64,000 bases of DNA from Zeugodacus cucurbitae (Eukaryota; Arthropoda; Insecta; Diptera; Tephritidae): the NCBI RefSeq assembly GCF_028554725.1, contig NC_071669.1, forward strand, positions 35,702,001 to 35,766,000. Reading direction: 5' to 3'. Shown here in pieces: positions 49,245 to 61,370 of the stretch. A model generated the notes under the pieces. The model saw only the letters and a list, made by a program, of their open reading frames with translations, did no database searches and was not told where the DNA came from. How positions within the stretch are numbered: position 1 is the stretch's first letter; each line of letters starts with the position of its first letter. A program made the position numbers and the translations under genes.

Positions 49245-50590
49245 CTTTTGACGTAGCCAGCTGCTTTTCGTTTTGTTGCTGTATTCGTTATCAGCTGGCA
49301 ACAAGCAATCTGGTAAAGTCGGTAGATGGCGCTGCAGCTTTCTATTTGTAAATCCATTTCGGGTGAAACTCCAGTTTGTAGACCTGAAAAAGTAAACATA
49401 CACAATTTAAATATTTTTAATATAAATATGGAAAAAAGAATTTATTTTATTTTACATTATGTACGTAATTTGGATGTTAATTCAGAAATAATTCAGATTC
49501 GTAAAAATTGCAGTAACGCAAGAGTTAAGCTGAAACTACATTGCTCGCGTCTGCGAATGCGAAAGCTTGACTGCGTATATTTCGAATCTATTCTATTAAA
49601 TGCAATTCTATATACGCAGCTGTCAGGCGTACAAGGTGATACACATACTCAATTTTTATTGGACAAGGATTTTCAAGTTATAGTGATTTTTATTAGCAGT
49701 GTACATGAATACCTCGCCTACCTACTGCCTACCTTGTTTATTAAAACTTCACCAAACCTTATCTTTAAAATATACTTTAAATATTTGATAAATCTATTAT
49801 GAATAAACTAATAAATATTATATTTCACAAAATACTTATATTGTAGTGAAGAAAACGGGCTTAAATAATTAATACGCACAAGATAGTAAGTAACATAATG
49901 TTGGTTACTATTCTTAAGAATGTGAAGGTTGCTGTGTTAGCGCATGGAAGTTGAAAATTTTCAACTTCTGTGCGTTTCCGAAACCGAGCGAATTTCAGAA
50001 CGTTGGTTGCGAAAACATGCGAAAGCTATGTAGCTCCTCTCGTAAGAACATGAGCATTCAACTATACTGTCAAACGATCGCATTTGCATTCGCGAGCTAT
50101 GTAGTTTCTGCTTTAGCAAACACTTGTAGTGACCGCATATTTTTGTTTAATTCTACAAGTTCTATTTAATATATACTATTACCCTCATATAAGGACATAA
50201 CTGGAAATCTAAACCTTAATTCTCTAGAGAACTATTAATTATGAAATACTCGTATTGACAATAAATCAGCGTGGATTATTTGTGCAACCCTGTGAATGTT
50301 GTTCAGTTAGAGTGCTTATACTACGTTCGGACCGACATTGACATTGTTTTCATTGAAAAAATGGGTTTTCGTTCGAAAACTTGTGTTTTCATCCATGCAA
50401 AATCTGTCAAACGAAATCACAGTTTTCGCTCAAAACATCTTGAAAACTTACATTCCACTCATTATAAACGATGTCTGCTCTAGTTTAGTCGATATAATTG
50501 GAAAGCATATTTTGCCATCCTCAAATTGTCAGTTAATATTTGTTTACATTTTAAAAAAGATTGGAGAAAACAAAAAAGTACAAATAAAGA
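49245..50590. other. Upstream of rogdi, no gene recognised
   Basis: The part nearest 49245-49400 is rogdi 5' UTR/promoter by position. A possible leader acceptor (TTTACTTTTTCAG|GTC) sits near 49387. Short motifs recur (CGAAAGCTATGTAG near 50018 and GCGAGCTATGTAG near 50091). A region 50310-50470 looks like an old dispersed repeat. The open frame 49326-49802 has no recognisable protein. Confidence 0.4.
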
Positions 50591-50596
50591 AATTCC

Positions 50597-50790
50597 TGTG
50601 GTGAGAGGGAGGAAGCGCTCCTAATTGAATTGTGGCAAAATAAGGTGTGTGCTCTTCGCGGGCCCAGAAAGAATAGCCACATTTTAGAAGAAATGGCAGT
50701 GGAATTGCAGCAACAAGGTGTGCTATTCACAGCGGCCGAAATTAAAACTAAGATGTATAATCTGTCGGAAAGATACAAACAAACAAACTT
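50597..50790 (+). pseudogene. Myb/SANT-like (MADF-type) DNA-binding domain fragment
   Basis: The frame reads GEREEALLIELWQNK, then VCALRGPRKNSHILEEMAVE, LQQQGVLFTAAEIKTKMYNL and SERYKQ. This is a three-helix Myb/SANT-like fold pattern with the usual Trp in helix 1 and the K-KM-NL-ERYK end of helix 3. Identity fades after ERYKQ, and a stop lies just upstream of the start. Such domains occur in fly MADF proteins and in the accessory protein of PIF/Harbinger transposons. With no linked partner it is best read as a fragment or pseudogene, though an unseen spliced gene cannot be excluded. Confidence 0.5.
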
Positions 50791-50859
50791 CTGTTCAACA
50801 ATATTTAATTGGCGTCCCAAGTTCCTTTTACAAAAAATCATATATCGATAGATATTTAT

Positions 50860-52460
50860 CAAAAGAATTTTAAAAATTGTCCCGCATTAATGCGCAACAA
50901 AATGTCGGTATATTTAATAGAAATGTAAAACTGCTTAATACATATACAAATGATTTCGATTTTTAAGGATTTTTATTTACTAAGTGGTAAATATTTACTG
51001 GTGATGGAAGTTTTTCGTCATAAGAGTTATCATTTTGAATATTTTTTTGCAAAATTCGGGAGTTAAGTTTGAAAGAAAAGTTTGCGGAAGTAAATTGAAA
51101 ATTAATGGCCCATAGCTACATAAATACATACAAATCCACTTATGTATATTTCAAGTCAACAACAAAATGCTCGTATAGTGAATATTAAATGATTTCAGAG
51201 GCTATTCCAGATATACATAAAACACAATCTTGAAATATACAGCTATCGACAAGGATTAAGCGCACTTACCTTCATAATCAGAAATATTTCTGTTACTTTT
51301 AAGAGAGCGATGTTTCAATAAATTTATTATTAGTAGATCATTACTTCTCACACGTCTTTAAATGTATAACCAAAAAACCCGTTATCATATCATTTCACAA
51401 ATTAAATTTGTTTTGTTCAGTTTCGCCGGAAATGGATGGACATTGATTTAGCGTACTTATATTTTTCGAACATCAGTTGTGTTTGGTTTAACAAATAACT
51501 ACTCTCTGTTGGGAACTTGTTTTTAAAAGTTAGTAATATAAAAATGTTTAATAAAATTGTAACTTAAAGATACTCTTTTGTTGAAAAAATTAAGCATTAC
51601 GTAATTGTTGGAAATTGTAAAGCTGATCTCTTTAAATCGTCTCAGACAAATAAAGTCGAACGATGTTAGCAGAAAAAAATATTACATAAATTATTAAAGT
51701 ATTATCATTCGCTCATTGTTGTAGATGAAAAAAATTTAAATTTTGCGTAAAAGCTACCTTTTACGGAGGAAAATAAAATTAGCACTGGTCCTGATTGTAG
51801 AACATTTGAACATCGTGAGAAAACCCAAGGAGTCAAAACAAGATATACCAAAAAGACGGTGGCATAAACTAAAAAAGTTGTGCGGTCATTGGACGGTTGG
51901 GTTGGACCACTAATGAAGATAGTATGGATAATTTTGTATTTCTACGATGAGTCACACTCTTTTTATGTAAACTGAATATTTATGACCGATAACGATCCCA
52001 AGTGCTTTTGAATTATTTTAGTATTTAGTAAAGTATGACATAAGGCTTCACAAAGGACTGTCTTTTATAGTCTACGGGTGTTTCCTTTTGCGAAACGGCC
52101 TTACAACCTAACCTAACCTAAAGTATGATATAACGGGTTTACACTATAATATAGTGCGCCAAATCTCTGTCCATATTAATATTCAGAAAAATCAAATATT
52201 TCAAGTACATATTTGTTATTTTTATTAACAGTGAAGCAAGCAGTAAAAAGATGGGTATACAGACTCTGTTAATTCGTTATTCGTTATTTTTTTCGTGCAT
52301 TTTGTTTTTTTCAAATTAACAAATTATCGTTCTACCCTTGTAACGAAGTACCAGACTAGCAAGTTTGATAATTTTTTCGTTACTTGGTAACAACAAATTT
52401 GTTTAGTGTCTTTGCCTAAAAAGCTCATTTCATTTTTAATAGCTTTTATTAGCATCACTT
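50860..52460. other. Intergenic, nothing firm
   Basis: AT-rich. Three CCTAA units occur at about 52106-52122, too short to be more than coincidence. No gene recognised. Confidence 0.45.
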
Positions 52461-52464
52461 GTAT

Positions 52465-52903
52465 CAGTGGCGGATTCAGAATTTTTTTGGGGGGGGGGGC
52501 GGTTTACGAAAAGTTTTATTACTCAACGTATTTTTAATATAGCAGTTTCCTCGCGAAAATTCTGTTATTATAGGACTAAAAAAGCTCGAGAAATATTTTC
52601 TTTTTATGAGAGATTAACTGTTCAGAACAAAACTTTCTTGCGCAGGTGAAAATGTGGAAACAGCGAACTACAGGCAAACATTTTCGGAATGCTCTCGAAG
52701 CTTTAGAACAGGGAACAAAACGTCTTTTGGGAATGCGGCCGGAAAGAAGTTTTTTAAGTTTAAAGAGAATTAAAACTTATTTACGAAATACGACAGGTCA
52801 AGATAGGCTTAATGGTCTAGCATCAATGAATATTCATTGGGATATAGATCTGTCCGTTGATGAAATACTAGAAGAATTCTTTCAAAAACCAAGGAAAATA
52901 TAA
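52465..52903 (+). mobile_element. hAT-family transposon scrap (ZMYM1-like C-terminus)
   Basis: It begins with CAGTGGCGGATTCAGAATTT and a run of G (52489-52499), a typical hAT-like terminus. A coding scrap follows: FLSLKRIKTYLRNTTGQDRL, then NGLASMNIHWDIDLSVDEIL and FFQKPRKI to a stop at 52901-52903. This is the conserved C-terminal dimerisation end of hAT transposases of the zinc-finger-MYM type (LRRIK-YLR-T-GQ.RLN.LA..NIH.D......I...F..KPRK). The catalytic core is absent, so it is an internally deleted remnant. No matching right terminus was found. Confidence 0.7.
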
Positions 52904-52909
52904 CATGGA

Positions 52910-54215
52910 ATGTGAGATCCCGTGTAATCCTCAATTAATCACTGAGCTTCAGCGATACTGCTTGTACAAATGTAGACAAAGTTCGAATTATATGAATAAC
53001 AACAAAAATCTTGTAACTTATTATAATTGCTTATAATTTGATGTGATTTATCAATAACCTCATTCCAAACCCATATCAACAAACATATATTTTTCTCTGA
53101 GTTTAGGGGGTGTTTTAACACCAAAAGGCCTAAGCACCCCAGAGAACTTACAACATAGAGAAGGAGCATTTTGATTTTTGTATGATGCTCGATACGGTCA
53201 TTTACAGAGCTTATAATTGGCTAGTAGGGAATTCACCATTCGCTCGTTACTCGTTATTATTTAACAGAATTGACTGCCGGGGAATGAACATTAGTGATGA
53301 TTGGCATTTTGATGTGATATGCCCATGCTTTGATATGATAAACTATTTTGACTTTTTATAAATTTTAACTGATCAATAGAATTTTTTCAGCTCATAAATA
53401 ATATTTAAAATAATTTGTAGACAAATAAATAAAAATTTATGTCAATATTTCGGTTTCATTTATAAATGAAATGTGAAAAATATTGAATAGAATTTGTAGG
53501 AAAAATATTTTTCAATATTTCGGTTTTATAAATTAAATGTGTTAAAATTTAAAAAATTGCTACATTTTAAAAAAATTATAGGTATAAATGAGCATTTGTA
53601 TGTATAGATATGCATATACACATGTATATATTATCTGTCATATGCGCGATCACATAAAAAACCTACCACGTACACGATATTTCTACATATGTATGTATCT
53701 ACTACATTCATTCATAAATATATTTGTATGTAAGCACAAGGGAATTCCTTCATATGAGCAATCACCAACGCCCAAATATTCGCGAATGACCTACAAACTT
53801 ACAAGTGTACGTACATATGTATGTATAATATTACGAATTGGCAATCGTCATACGAACAACAACACCATTCCTTCATATGCGCAACAACAAACGCACCAAT
53901 TAGAATATGTGAATGTGAATGACCGTCAAAAACCAAACCAACGCATATACAAACTTACATACATGAGTAACTCACTACAAAAAACTATGAACATCAAGAA
54001 GCAGAAACAACAATATGTCAACTCTTTTCCCCGCTGCACCCGTCGGTGTAGACAAACTGCTTCCTCGCGACGAAGACAAAAGCTAAAATCATATTTCGAT
54101 GTTGATGCTGAAGTCAAAGCGAATATTGGCAACAGTGCCAATCAGCTTGACAAAATTCATAAAAGAATAAATTTTCATATTTGCCATCAATTGTGGCAGA
54201 AATATAAAATATGCG
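52910..54215. other. Intergenic, AT-rich with microsatellites
   Basis: Contains ATATGTATGT-type tracts (53600-53830). The 243-codon open frame starting at 53588 is a low-complexity reading through microsatellites and a SINE-like segment and matches no protein family known to me. Confidence 0.45.
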
Positions 54216-54221
54216 GAAAAA

Positions 54222-54300
54222 TAAGACTTCGGCCAGGATTTGAACCCGAGCACTGTCTAAATAGCGGATGCGCGCGTACCACACGCACCACGAAAGCTGC
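54222..54300 (-). repeat. tRNA-like SINE head or tRNA-derived pseudogene
   Basis: On the minus strand, GTGGTACGCGCGCATCCGC precedes GCTCGGGTTCAAATCCTGGC. The GGTTCAAATCC core is a good RNA polymerase III B box / T-arm, and TCGGG...CCTGG can pair with wobble. No complete cloverleaf is apparent, so a tRNA-derived SINE is more likely than a tRNA gene. Confidence 0.45.
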
Positions 54301-54309
54301 TGAAAGTCG

Positions 54310-55830
54310 ATCAGCTTAATTGATATTTTATAACCCATAGCACAAGATGCTAGCTCTAATAGAAATATGAATATGATTCTCGGCCACAGCCAGTTTTCTC
54401 TTCTGAAGGAAATATCAGAAATTATTTGAATTTGTGATTTTTAGCATCCCAGACAATGCCGCTTTTGGGCAAGGCATGCGCGGAGATGTGCGCGACGCTT
54501 GCGCTTATGAATGAAGTTCACATGCTTTGTTGTTGATACGCATGCGTTTCAACATGGAAATGTGTTGTAATTTTTTGTTGTAGGCGAGTTGCTTTTTCCG
54601 AAGATGTGTCGAAGTGACAAATCTGCGGAATGTAGATTTGTATATTCACATTTATATGTACATATGTATGTATGTACATATAAATTTTTGCACGCGTATG
54701 GTAGTAAAAATATTTGAACATACACATTGTTATGAAATTTGCCGACGGCAAATCAATGATTGTTCGAGTCCAGAATGATATTATAGATTTGTTATATAGT
54801 TTATTTAAATGATTAAAGAATAAAATGGACTTTTTAATCAGATTTGAATAAAAAATATCTAATAAAAATTAAATGAAATAAAAATATTTATGAATAATAT
54901 ATAAATTTAATAAAACACGACTTTCAGGATTGACTACCATCAATTGGCGAATTTTCGCACAATCAGTGAATTATCATTCATATGTACATACATATGTATA
55001 TTCACACATATTTTCTTATTTTGCCTATCCAAGGAATTCCCTAGTTGAGAAAGGGCAACAGGTTCGACGCTCATCATAAACATAATTTTTCATTCATTTT
55101 ATTAATAATTGGGTAAAAATATGATTTTAATTATTAATTATTTCAATTTATAAATTAGTTTAAAATAACTTGAAATAAAAAAAAAAATACAAAATTTAAA
55201 TGAATTTGAAAAACATCAAATGATTATTTCATGTGCCAGCGATTTCTCGTTTTACAGAATTCCCTATGCTAAAACTGAAATCGCTGTTAACTTTTCATGA
55301 GGTGAGTTCAACAGCAGCGTGGTAAATTCCCTAGTACACTTCTTTCAGATTTGAATTTCAGTCGCTGTCGAACCTGCACCTTCTCTATGTTGTAAGTTCT
55401 CTGGCACCCTAAGCAATGAAAGCATACTAAGGGAAATAATATGAAATTATGCACAACCATTGGCTTTCAGGTAATAAAATTTAGTTTTATAATTGCAATT
55501 CTAGACTTATAATAAGAAGAGCTTTTGGTGGTCGTCAAAACAAGGCCTACACTAAACACTTCCGAAAAGAAATAGAAAACTAGAAAAAATAGGTTGTAAC
55601 TTTTTTTTTAGTGGTACTGAAACTTAAAATATTTCAGCGACACTGTAAGGAAGTGCCCTAAAAGTATGTAACGCCTACCTTTAAGTTATTGGACATTATT
55701 CCAAAACATCTCTATAAAAGCCAATTAGTAACAGGAAGGTTCTGCGTAAAAACTGAATACTGCCTAATTATCGATTTTAAGATTTCGCCTTTCAGCAGAA
55801 CTATTTACAGCGTAACATCAAACTAAAAAG
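54310..55830. other. Intergenic, nothing recognised
   Basis: AT-rich spacer with scattered GC-richer patches (for example 54455-54520) and no supported feature. Confidence 0.45.
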
Positions 55831-55835
55831 TTAAA

Positions 55836-56107
55836 AATAAATATAGTTTAAAATAACTAAAAAAGAAGCTTTTAAACCAAACCGAAGCTGACAAAAATAA
55901 TTAACGAAACATATTTGTATTTTTGGTTAAAAAGCGTAGGTACTTTGTATTATATTTTTATCATATTGAGCAACTCACTATTTTTAACCTAAAATACAAA
56001 TATTTTTCGTTAATTATTTTTGTCAGCATATATTAAGAATTATTTTCAATTTTTTAGTTTGATGTGGTTTAAAAGCGTCTTTTTTAGATTTTTAAACTAT
56101 ATTTATT
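55836..56107. repeat. Long imperfect hairpin (about 270 bp)
   Basis: The left arm has AATAAATATAGTTTAAAATA, CTTTTAAACC and CTGACAAAAATAATTAACGA, and the right arm has CGTTAATTATTTTTGTCAG, GGTTTAAAAGCGTC and TTTTTAAACTATATTTATT in inverse order. The arms are about 110-125 bp each around an 85-bp AT-rich centre. It is a foldback or MITE-like element; no clear target duplication was found. Confidence 0.75.
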
Positions 56108-56109
56108 GT

Positions 56110-59100
56110 TTTAAGTCTCAAAATTTACCACACTACTGAGATAGAGCGAAAAGTATGTTTAAAGTTAAGTGAATCAACGAAGTATCAACTAAGGAATTAG
56201 CAGGTTAACAAGTTCGTTCTGAATACCCCTATAATATATATTTTTACAGACAGTCAGGCGGCCTTGAAATCACTGATTGCAGCGACTTAGAGTCTCATCG
56301 AAGATAGTGAGAGAATGCCTTGAGGTATTAATGGGTTAAGATTCATTCTTAAATATCCAAATACAAAATTAATGCCCGTTCTTTAAATACTATATGTATA
56401 AATTAAAAGTGCTTACATCAGAAAACGGTGCAAATGAAAAATACCATCGGAAGACACATGCATTGTGGCATAATTAATTGTAAGAACTAGAGCTTATCGG
56501 GTCCGAATTAGCTATATAATGTCAAATCATATATTTTTAAAAATTCAAAACTTTACTCATCATTCTGGTATTTATGCACAAATCACGTTCTAAATCTACA
56601 ACAGTCATAACTCAAAAATCCCTAATGTTATGGAGAAAAAGTAAAAATTTTAACTCACAGTAAGGAAAACCATTGCTGCAGATAACTTGGCATAACAATA
56701 TTGTGCTAGCATTTTGAAAATCTGAGATATGAATGAATGATAGTTTCTTTTACAGCTGACTATTATGTCAGATTGTGTAGGTGAATATAATCTAGAAGTT
56801 AGCTTTAAATTATAGATTTTTGTAATGATGTATAAATATTATGTCATACAATGGAAAACTACAACAGTAAAGACTTAACGATTTCTTGAAAGCTGAAAGC
56901 TTTCTTGAAAGATTGCTGTTGTTTTTGAATGAGAGTTCAATATATACTATTCGCCTTTCGTTACAAACTTAAGTAACTTTCAAGGAACGCAAAACTGATT
57001 CGAGACATTCCTTACATTTCTGGGCAAAAAACAAATATCACATAGAGGGTCATTTGATATTTGACGAAAGCTAATGAATCGATTGCGCTAATTATTGTTT
57101 TGTAATTTAACAATGAATTTAATATTTTTATTCAAGTTATACTGAATTTTCTTAAAGTGTGAGCTTAATATGGATAGGCACGTGTAAATACGACTTATGG
57201 TTTCCGTGTTAAGATAACAACGTTTACCGCTTAGCAAAACTTAAAAATACACATAATCTCTGCACTAAAGCCAAGCTTATTAGCCTCAATTAAAGTAAGC
57301 TCACCGATTGTGCACACACGCACACATAAAAACACATACGTACATATGGTGGTATGGAGTCGTTAACAAAGAAATAAGCATGACGACAATCGGGCGAAAC
57401 CGTATACTGCATGCTATACCAAATTATAGTAATATAACAAATCCGGAATTCAATTTAGTATTGATGTAATTCAAAACAATGTACCGAGTAACATATGAGA
57501 CATGCTTATGAAGTTTTTTCGCTTGAAGTTTTTTCAATACTAAGGTGTAGTTACTTGTGAGAAATATATTTCATGAAAAAAATATTTCTATTCACTATAT
57601 TTTTAAATGGAAAAAATCATCAACATTTAGACCACACCTCATCTCTTAAGGTGGGGACGATCGAATTCAACTAAGATCTGAGCTCAAATAGTCTCTGAGG
57701 TTTGAATATTTAAGCTAACAATACCAAAATTAATGTAATTTCCCTTTGCAAAATTTGAGCTTAATTCCTAACCAATTAATGCTGCAAATCAATTCAACTT
57801 GTCATGGAAACACTTTGATAGTACACAAAACCATTAAACTCTGTGCAAATTGTTGTGCGCGTGTACAAAAATTGTGACAAATTCTGAAGCTGACCTGGAA
57901 ACATATGATAAAAGTACAAAAAGTCATGCTTTTTTATTGAAAACATTTTATTTGCTTACATTTGGTATAAATCGAATACAAATGCAAAGTGAAATCGGAA
58001 GAAGTGCGAAGAGTTACCATATAAGTATCTAGTTATTTAGGCCACACTTACACGCGTTTATATAGAGTCTTTCTGCAATATTCTCGGTTATAAAACACAC
58101 ATTAGCCGCTTTAATTTATACGCTTTTCACACTTTTATAGATTTCAAATTCGATCGGTAAATTATGATTCGCACCCTAATTAAAGGCTTCAATGGGGGAG
58201 CCCCAGTGATAATTTAAAACTTTTATTAATGAATTTGATATATCAAATAAATAAAAATATCCCATACTCTTTGAAAATAATCTTTGACAGTGCGGCATTT
58301 ATGTTCAAAAGCACACACATATGTATACTATACTTTTTGTCAAGCGCTTGGTATGTTAGGTTCAATTGTTTGTCACGCTGGGCAAAATTATAAGTAAATA
58401 AATTGAGCTGCCATAATCGATTGTGTTTAAATTTGGATAATTTATTATACACCAAAAATTATAAATGTGATTATTATACCTACATATATATATACATACA
58501 TATGTACAAACATATGTATATACATTTGCACACCAAACCATATCGCCGCATGAATGGGTGTTTGCGTAGCACAAGTATTTGTATCAGGGAATCTTTTCTG
58601 TCCGAACTGTCAACAGTTTTGTTAAGAAAAACCATCAACTCAAAGTGTACTAAATACACAACAGCAGTAAATAAAAAGAACATATGATCGGTGTTGCGAT
58701 AGGGCGACCATGGATTAGATATTTGCTCACATTGTTTAGGTGCAAAAGCCTTAAATAAATACACATGTACATGCACATTGAATGTGTACATATTGATATT
58801 AGCAACAGTAAAAAATGATGCCGCTATTTAAATAAATTAAGTTAAAATACGCTACAAAAACGAAATTTTCCCAACTGTTCTATGCTATGCTAATGCAAAA
58901 CAAGCGTTTCCAGAATTTCAGATTTATGCATATATTGTTTGTATGTATGTATATGTGTATATTTGCGAATGCTTGTCGATGTGCTTTTTGCGTCAATGAA
59001 ATGTAAGGTGAAATTCATTTGATTTTTTTTCTTGGGAAAGACCTCTTACTGAAATCACACTGTGACTCACTGGGGACAGACCACCAATAATAACTTTTAG

Positions 59101-59405
59101 TTATTTAATCACTGTAGTCACTATGTGTTTGGACGTACCTTTGTGGCATTGCGAACGCTGAGATTTTTACTGTTGTATGTTTTGTTTACGGTGCTTCCAA
59201 CACTTTTTACTTATTTTTGTTAACGTTAGTTCTGTGTATGAAACAGGTACATATGTACGAGTATGTGAGTATGTGTTGCCGAACAATGAACGGTTTTTTA
59301 GCCACAGCAAATAAACATCAAACACCACGAAAATAAATTGATTTATAATCGTTATATTGTAGCCGCTAATAATACAGGTATATTGAACCGCAGCAATATT
59401 CCCAA
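56110..59405. other. Intergenic, nothing firm
   Basis: AT-rich; CA/TA microsatellites near 57315, 58490 and 58940. No recognisable gene. Confidence 0.45.
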
Positions 59406-59410
59406 ACGCG

Positions 59411-59418
59411 TATAAAAA
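59411..59418 (+). promoter_or_regulatory. TATA-box promoter candidate
   Basis: TATAAAAA sits in a GC-rich setting (CAAACGCGTATAAAAAGCGC), an unusually good TATA context here. A GC-richer, leader-like stretch (59440-59900) follows. It contains a 33-codon open frame starting at ATG 59512 (MSDRKASGHDCEYSS...) and an 82-codon open frame at 59669-59917, neither recognised. It may start a gene running out of the window to the right. Confidence 0.35.
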
Positions 59419-59919
59419 GCGCCTGTGTTTATGATAAGCTCACGACGGCTATGCTCGCGGAATGTCAACTGGGTACTAAATGTGTTAAGCAACTGATTGC
59501 AGCGACTTGAAATGAGCGATCGCAAAGCTTCTGGCCACGATTGCGAATACAGTTCGACGTCAAAACAAAATTACCGTAGCGAGCGTGCTAACCAAGCTGA
59601 AAGAGCATGTTAGCCGATAATGCGTCTAAGAGCTTCCACACTCGACAGGTGTTGGTGATTACGGCGGTGTGCGGTCGGCGCTGCGACGAAGGTGGCGTGA
59701 ATACAACGACTCATTAGAATCCGCTATGAGCTCATACATACCCGTACATATGAATTTGACTCACGCATACCTATGCAAATCTTTCGGCCATACACCAAAA
59801 TATTTTCCGGCGCGTGTTGTGAAGCGGCTCACACTCCAAATGAGCCAAAGTTTGGCGCGTGATAAGACTTCGATGATAAAATTATATATGGCCAATAGTT
59901 TGCTCGCATCGCCGTAGTA

Positions 59920-60615
59920 AGAACCACTCTTACACATACACAAATGTCGTCGCGAGCATAGTATCGTGTCTATGAAGACGTACTACATATGAACAAACGA
60001 ATACCCCGGGGGATTTGACGCACAGTGGAGCTACCACGTATTTAATGTCATCAGTATAAATCTCAAGATGTTCTGCTATCCTTAAATATAGTCGGACTTT
60101 TTTATGCATATTATTCATGAACTTTACCCACACAGATGGTACTGCTGATATATTGGTAGCGCTGCTACAAAAGAGTATTGAACAGCTTGTCGTTTTACTT
60201 AAGACATGTTCTCGTGAAAATATTTTCCTTTTCGGCCTTACCTCAGAAGGAGACATAGTCGGTTGCTTAGATACTGCTCTTTCACAATCATAAAAATTTA
60301 CAAGTTTAAACTGCTAAACGCTTGAAATGCTCTAACCGAAAGTAACAGGGCGTTATTCTCTTAATTGGATTGGCACCATCCAATTTTTATGAACTCAAGA
60401 CTAAGACACATTCGGTGCAGTTCGACTCTTTCCGAAATTCAAAATTCACAATATTCCATGCTTTAACTGGATGTATTTTGTGAAATTAAGACTTATAATT
60501 TTGAAAAAAAAGACCAAGAACATACATATACAATTGAAACCCAAGGCTTCCATTTTTCGCTCTTCTGTATCAAATACAATTGGTTTATTAGGTTTTATTA
60601 TTTTGGGAAAAACAT
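59920..60615. other. Intergenic, nothing recognised
   Basis: Continues the leader-like zone with declining GC. A minus-strand open frame at 59930-60256 is unrecognised. Confidence 0.4.
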
Positions 60616-60620
60616 ATGTA

Positions 60621-61330
60621 CTAGCTGACCCCGCAGACGTTGCCCTGCGCGAAATTATTTGTTTTGAAAAGAAAACAAAGTGGAATTCTTATTTGATAAA
60701 CAACAACTTTTGTTTTTTGTTCCGTTGCGTAAATGTACAGAGATGATGGTTTTCCAATTCAGATATCACATTATTCGATGGCTGCGTCACAATCAGTCGG
60801 GTTCAATTACACAGATGCGGCCTCATGTCAGGCATATCCAAAGGATTTAGAAATTCAACTGGATAATTCACAGGTTTGTCTTCATTTTCAACACAAATCT
60901 GCCGGAATTTTACTTGAATCGTATAGTTTAAGTCATCAACATCGGTATTATTATTTCGTTGAAGTGAATTGACAAATGGCAGGTGTAATTGATATCCAAT
61001 CATTGGAAGTATCAACCGGAATTTTCCCATTTCCAATTCTTAACAGTTCTTCTGCGGTGCTATGCAGGAACAATCGCATATTCATAGTCCATCGTATGGT
61101 TTTCACGTACCGTAAGACATGTGTTCAATTCATCCGCCGCTGTTGATTTCGAAATAACAGGAAGTGTTTGTCGAAAGTCGCCAATCAAGGTGCTACCAAA
61201 GCGATGATTATTTTATGATACTTGTTGTTCCAAAGTTATTCTCCTGTATGCCTGCTCACATTCCAATGTACGATTCAGTATATTTCTGATTTGACGATGG
61301 CATATGAATTTCAGTCAATAGTTTGCCACT
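60621..61330 (-). mobile_element. Helitron 3' end with PIF1-type helicase remnants
   Basis: Read on the minus strand, GDFRQTLPVISKSTAADELN lies near 61130-61195, the conserved Helitron helicase block. WTMNMRLFLHSTAEELLRIG and NGKIPVDTS follow, then after frameshifts VNYPVEFLNPLDMPDMRPH and TRLIV. The element ends with a GC-rich hairpin (GCAGGGCAACGTCTGC) and GGGGTCAGCTAG followed by T. The CTAG|T end after a short hairpin is the diagnostic Helitron 3' terminus. The 5' part, including the Rep nuclease, is missing, and stops make it inactive. Confidence 0.85.
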
Positions 61331-61370
61331 TATAAAAAAACACAAATTTTCAATAAACACCAATGTTGAA

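Noticed and set aside
49326..49802. 158-codon plus-strand open frame upstream of rogdi
   Set aside because: Overlaps the rogdi leader and first coding exon's flank on the opposite strand, has AT-driven composition and no family.
52106..52122. Three CCTAA units resembling an insect telomere repeat
   Set aside because: Too short, and flies do not use TTAGG telomeres. Such motifs are common by chance or in repeat tails.
53588..54319. 243-codon open frame on the plus strand
   Set aside because: Reads through CATA microsatellites and a tRNA-like segment on the opposite strand. Its composition is low-complexity and no family is recognisable.
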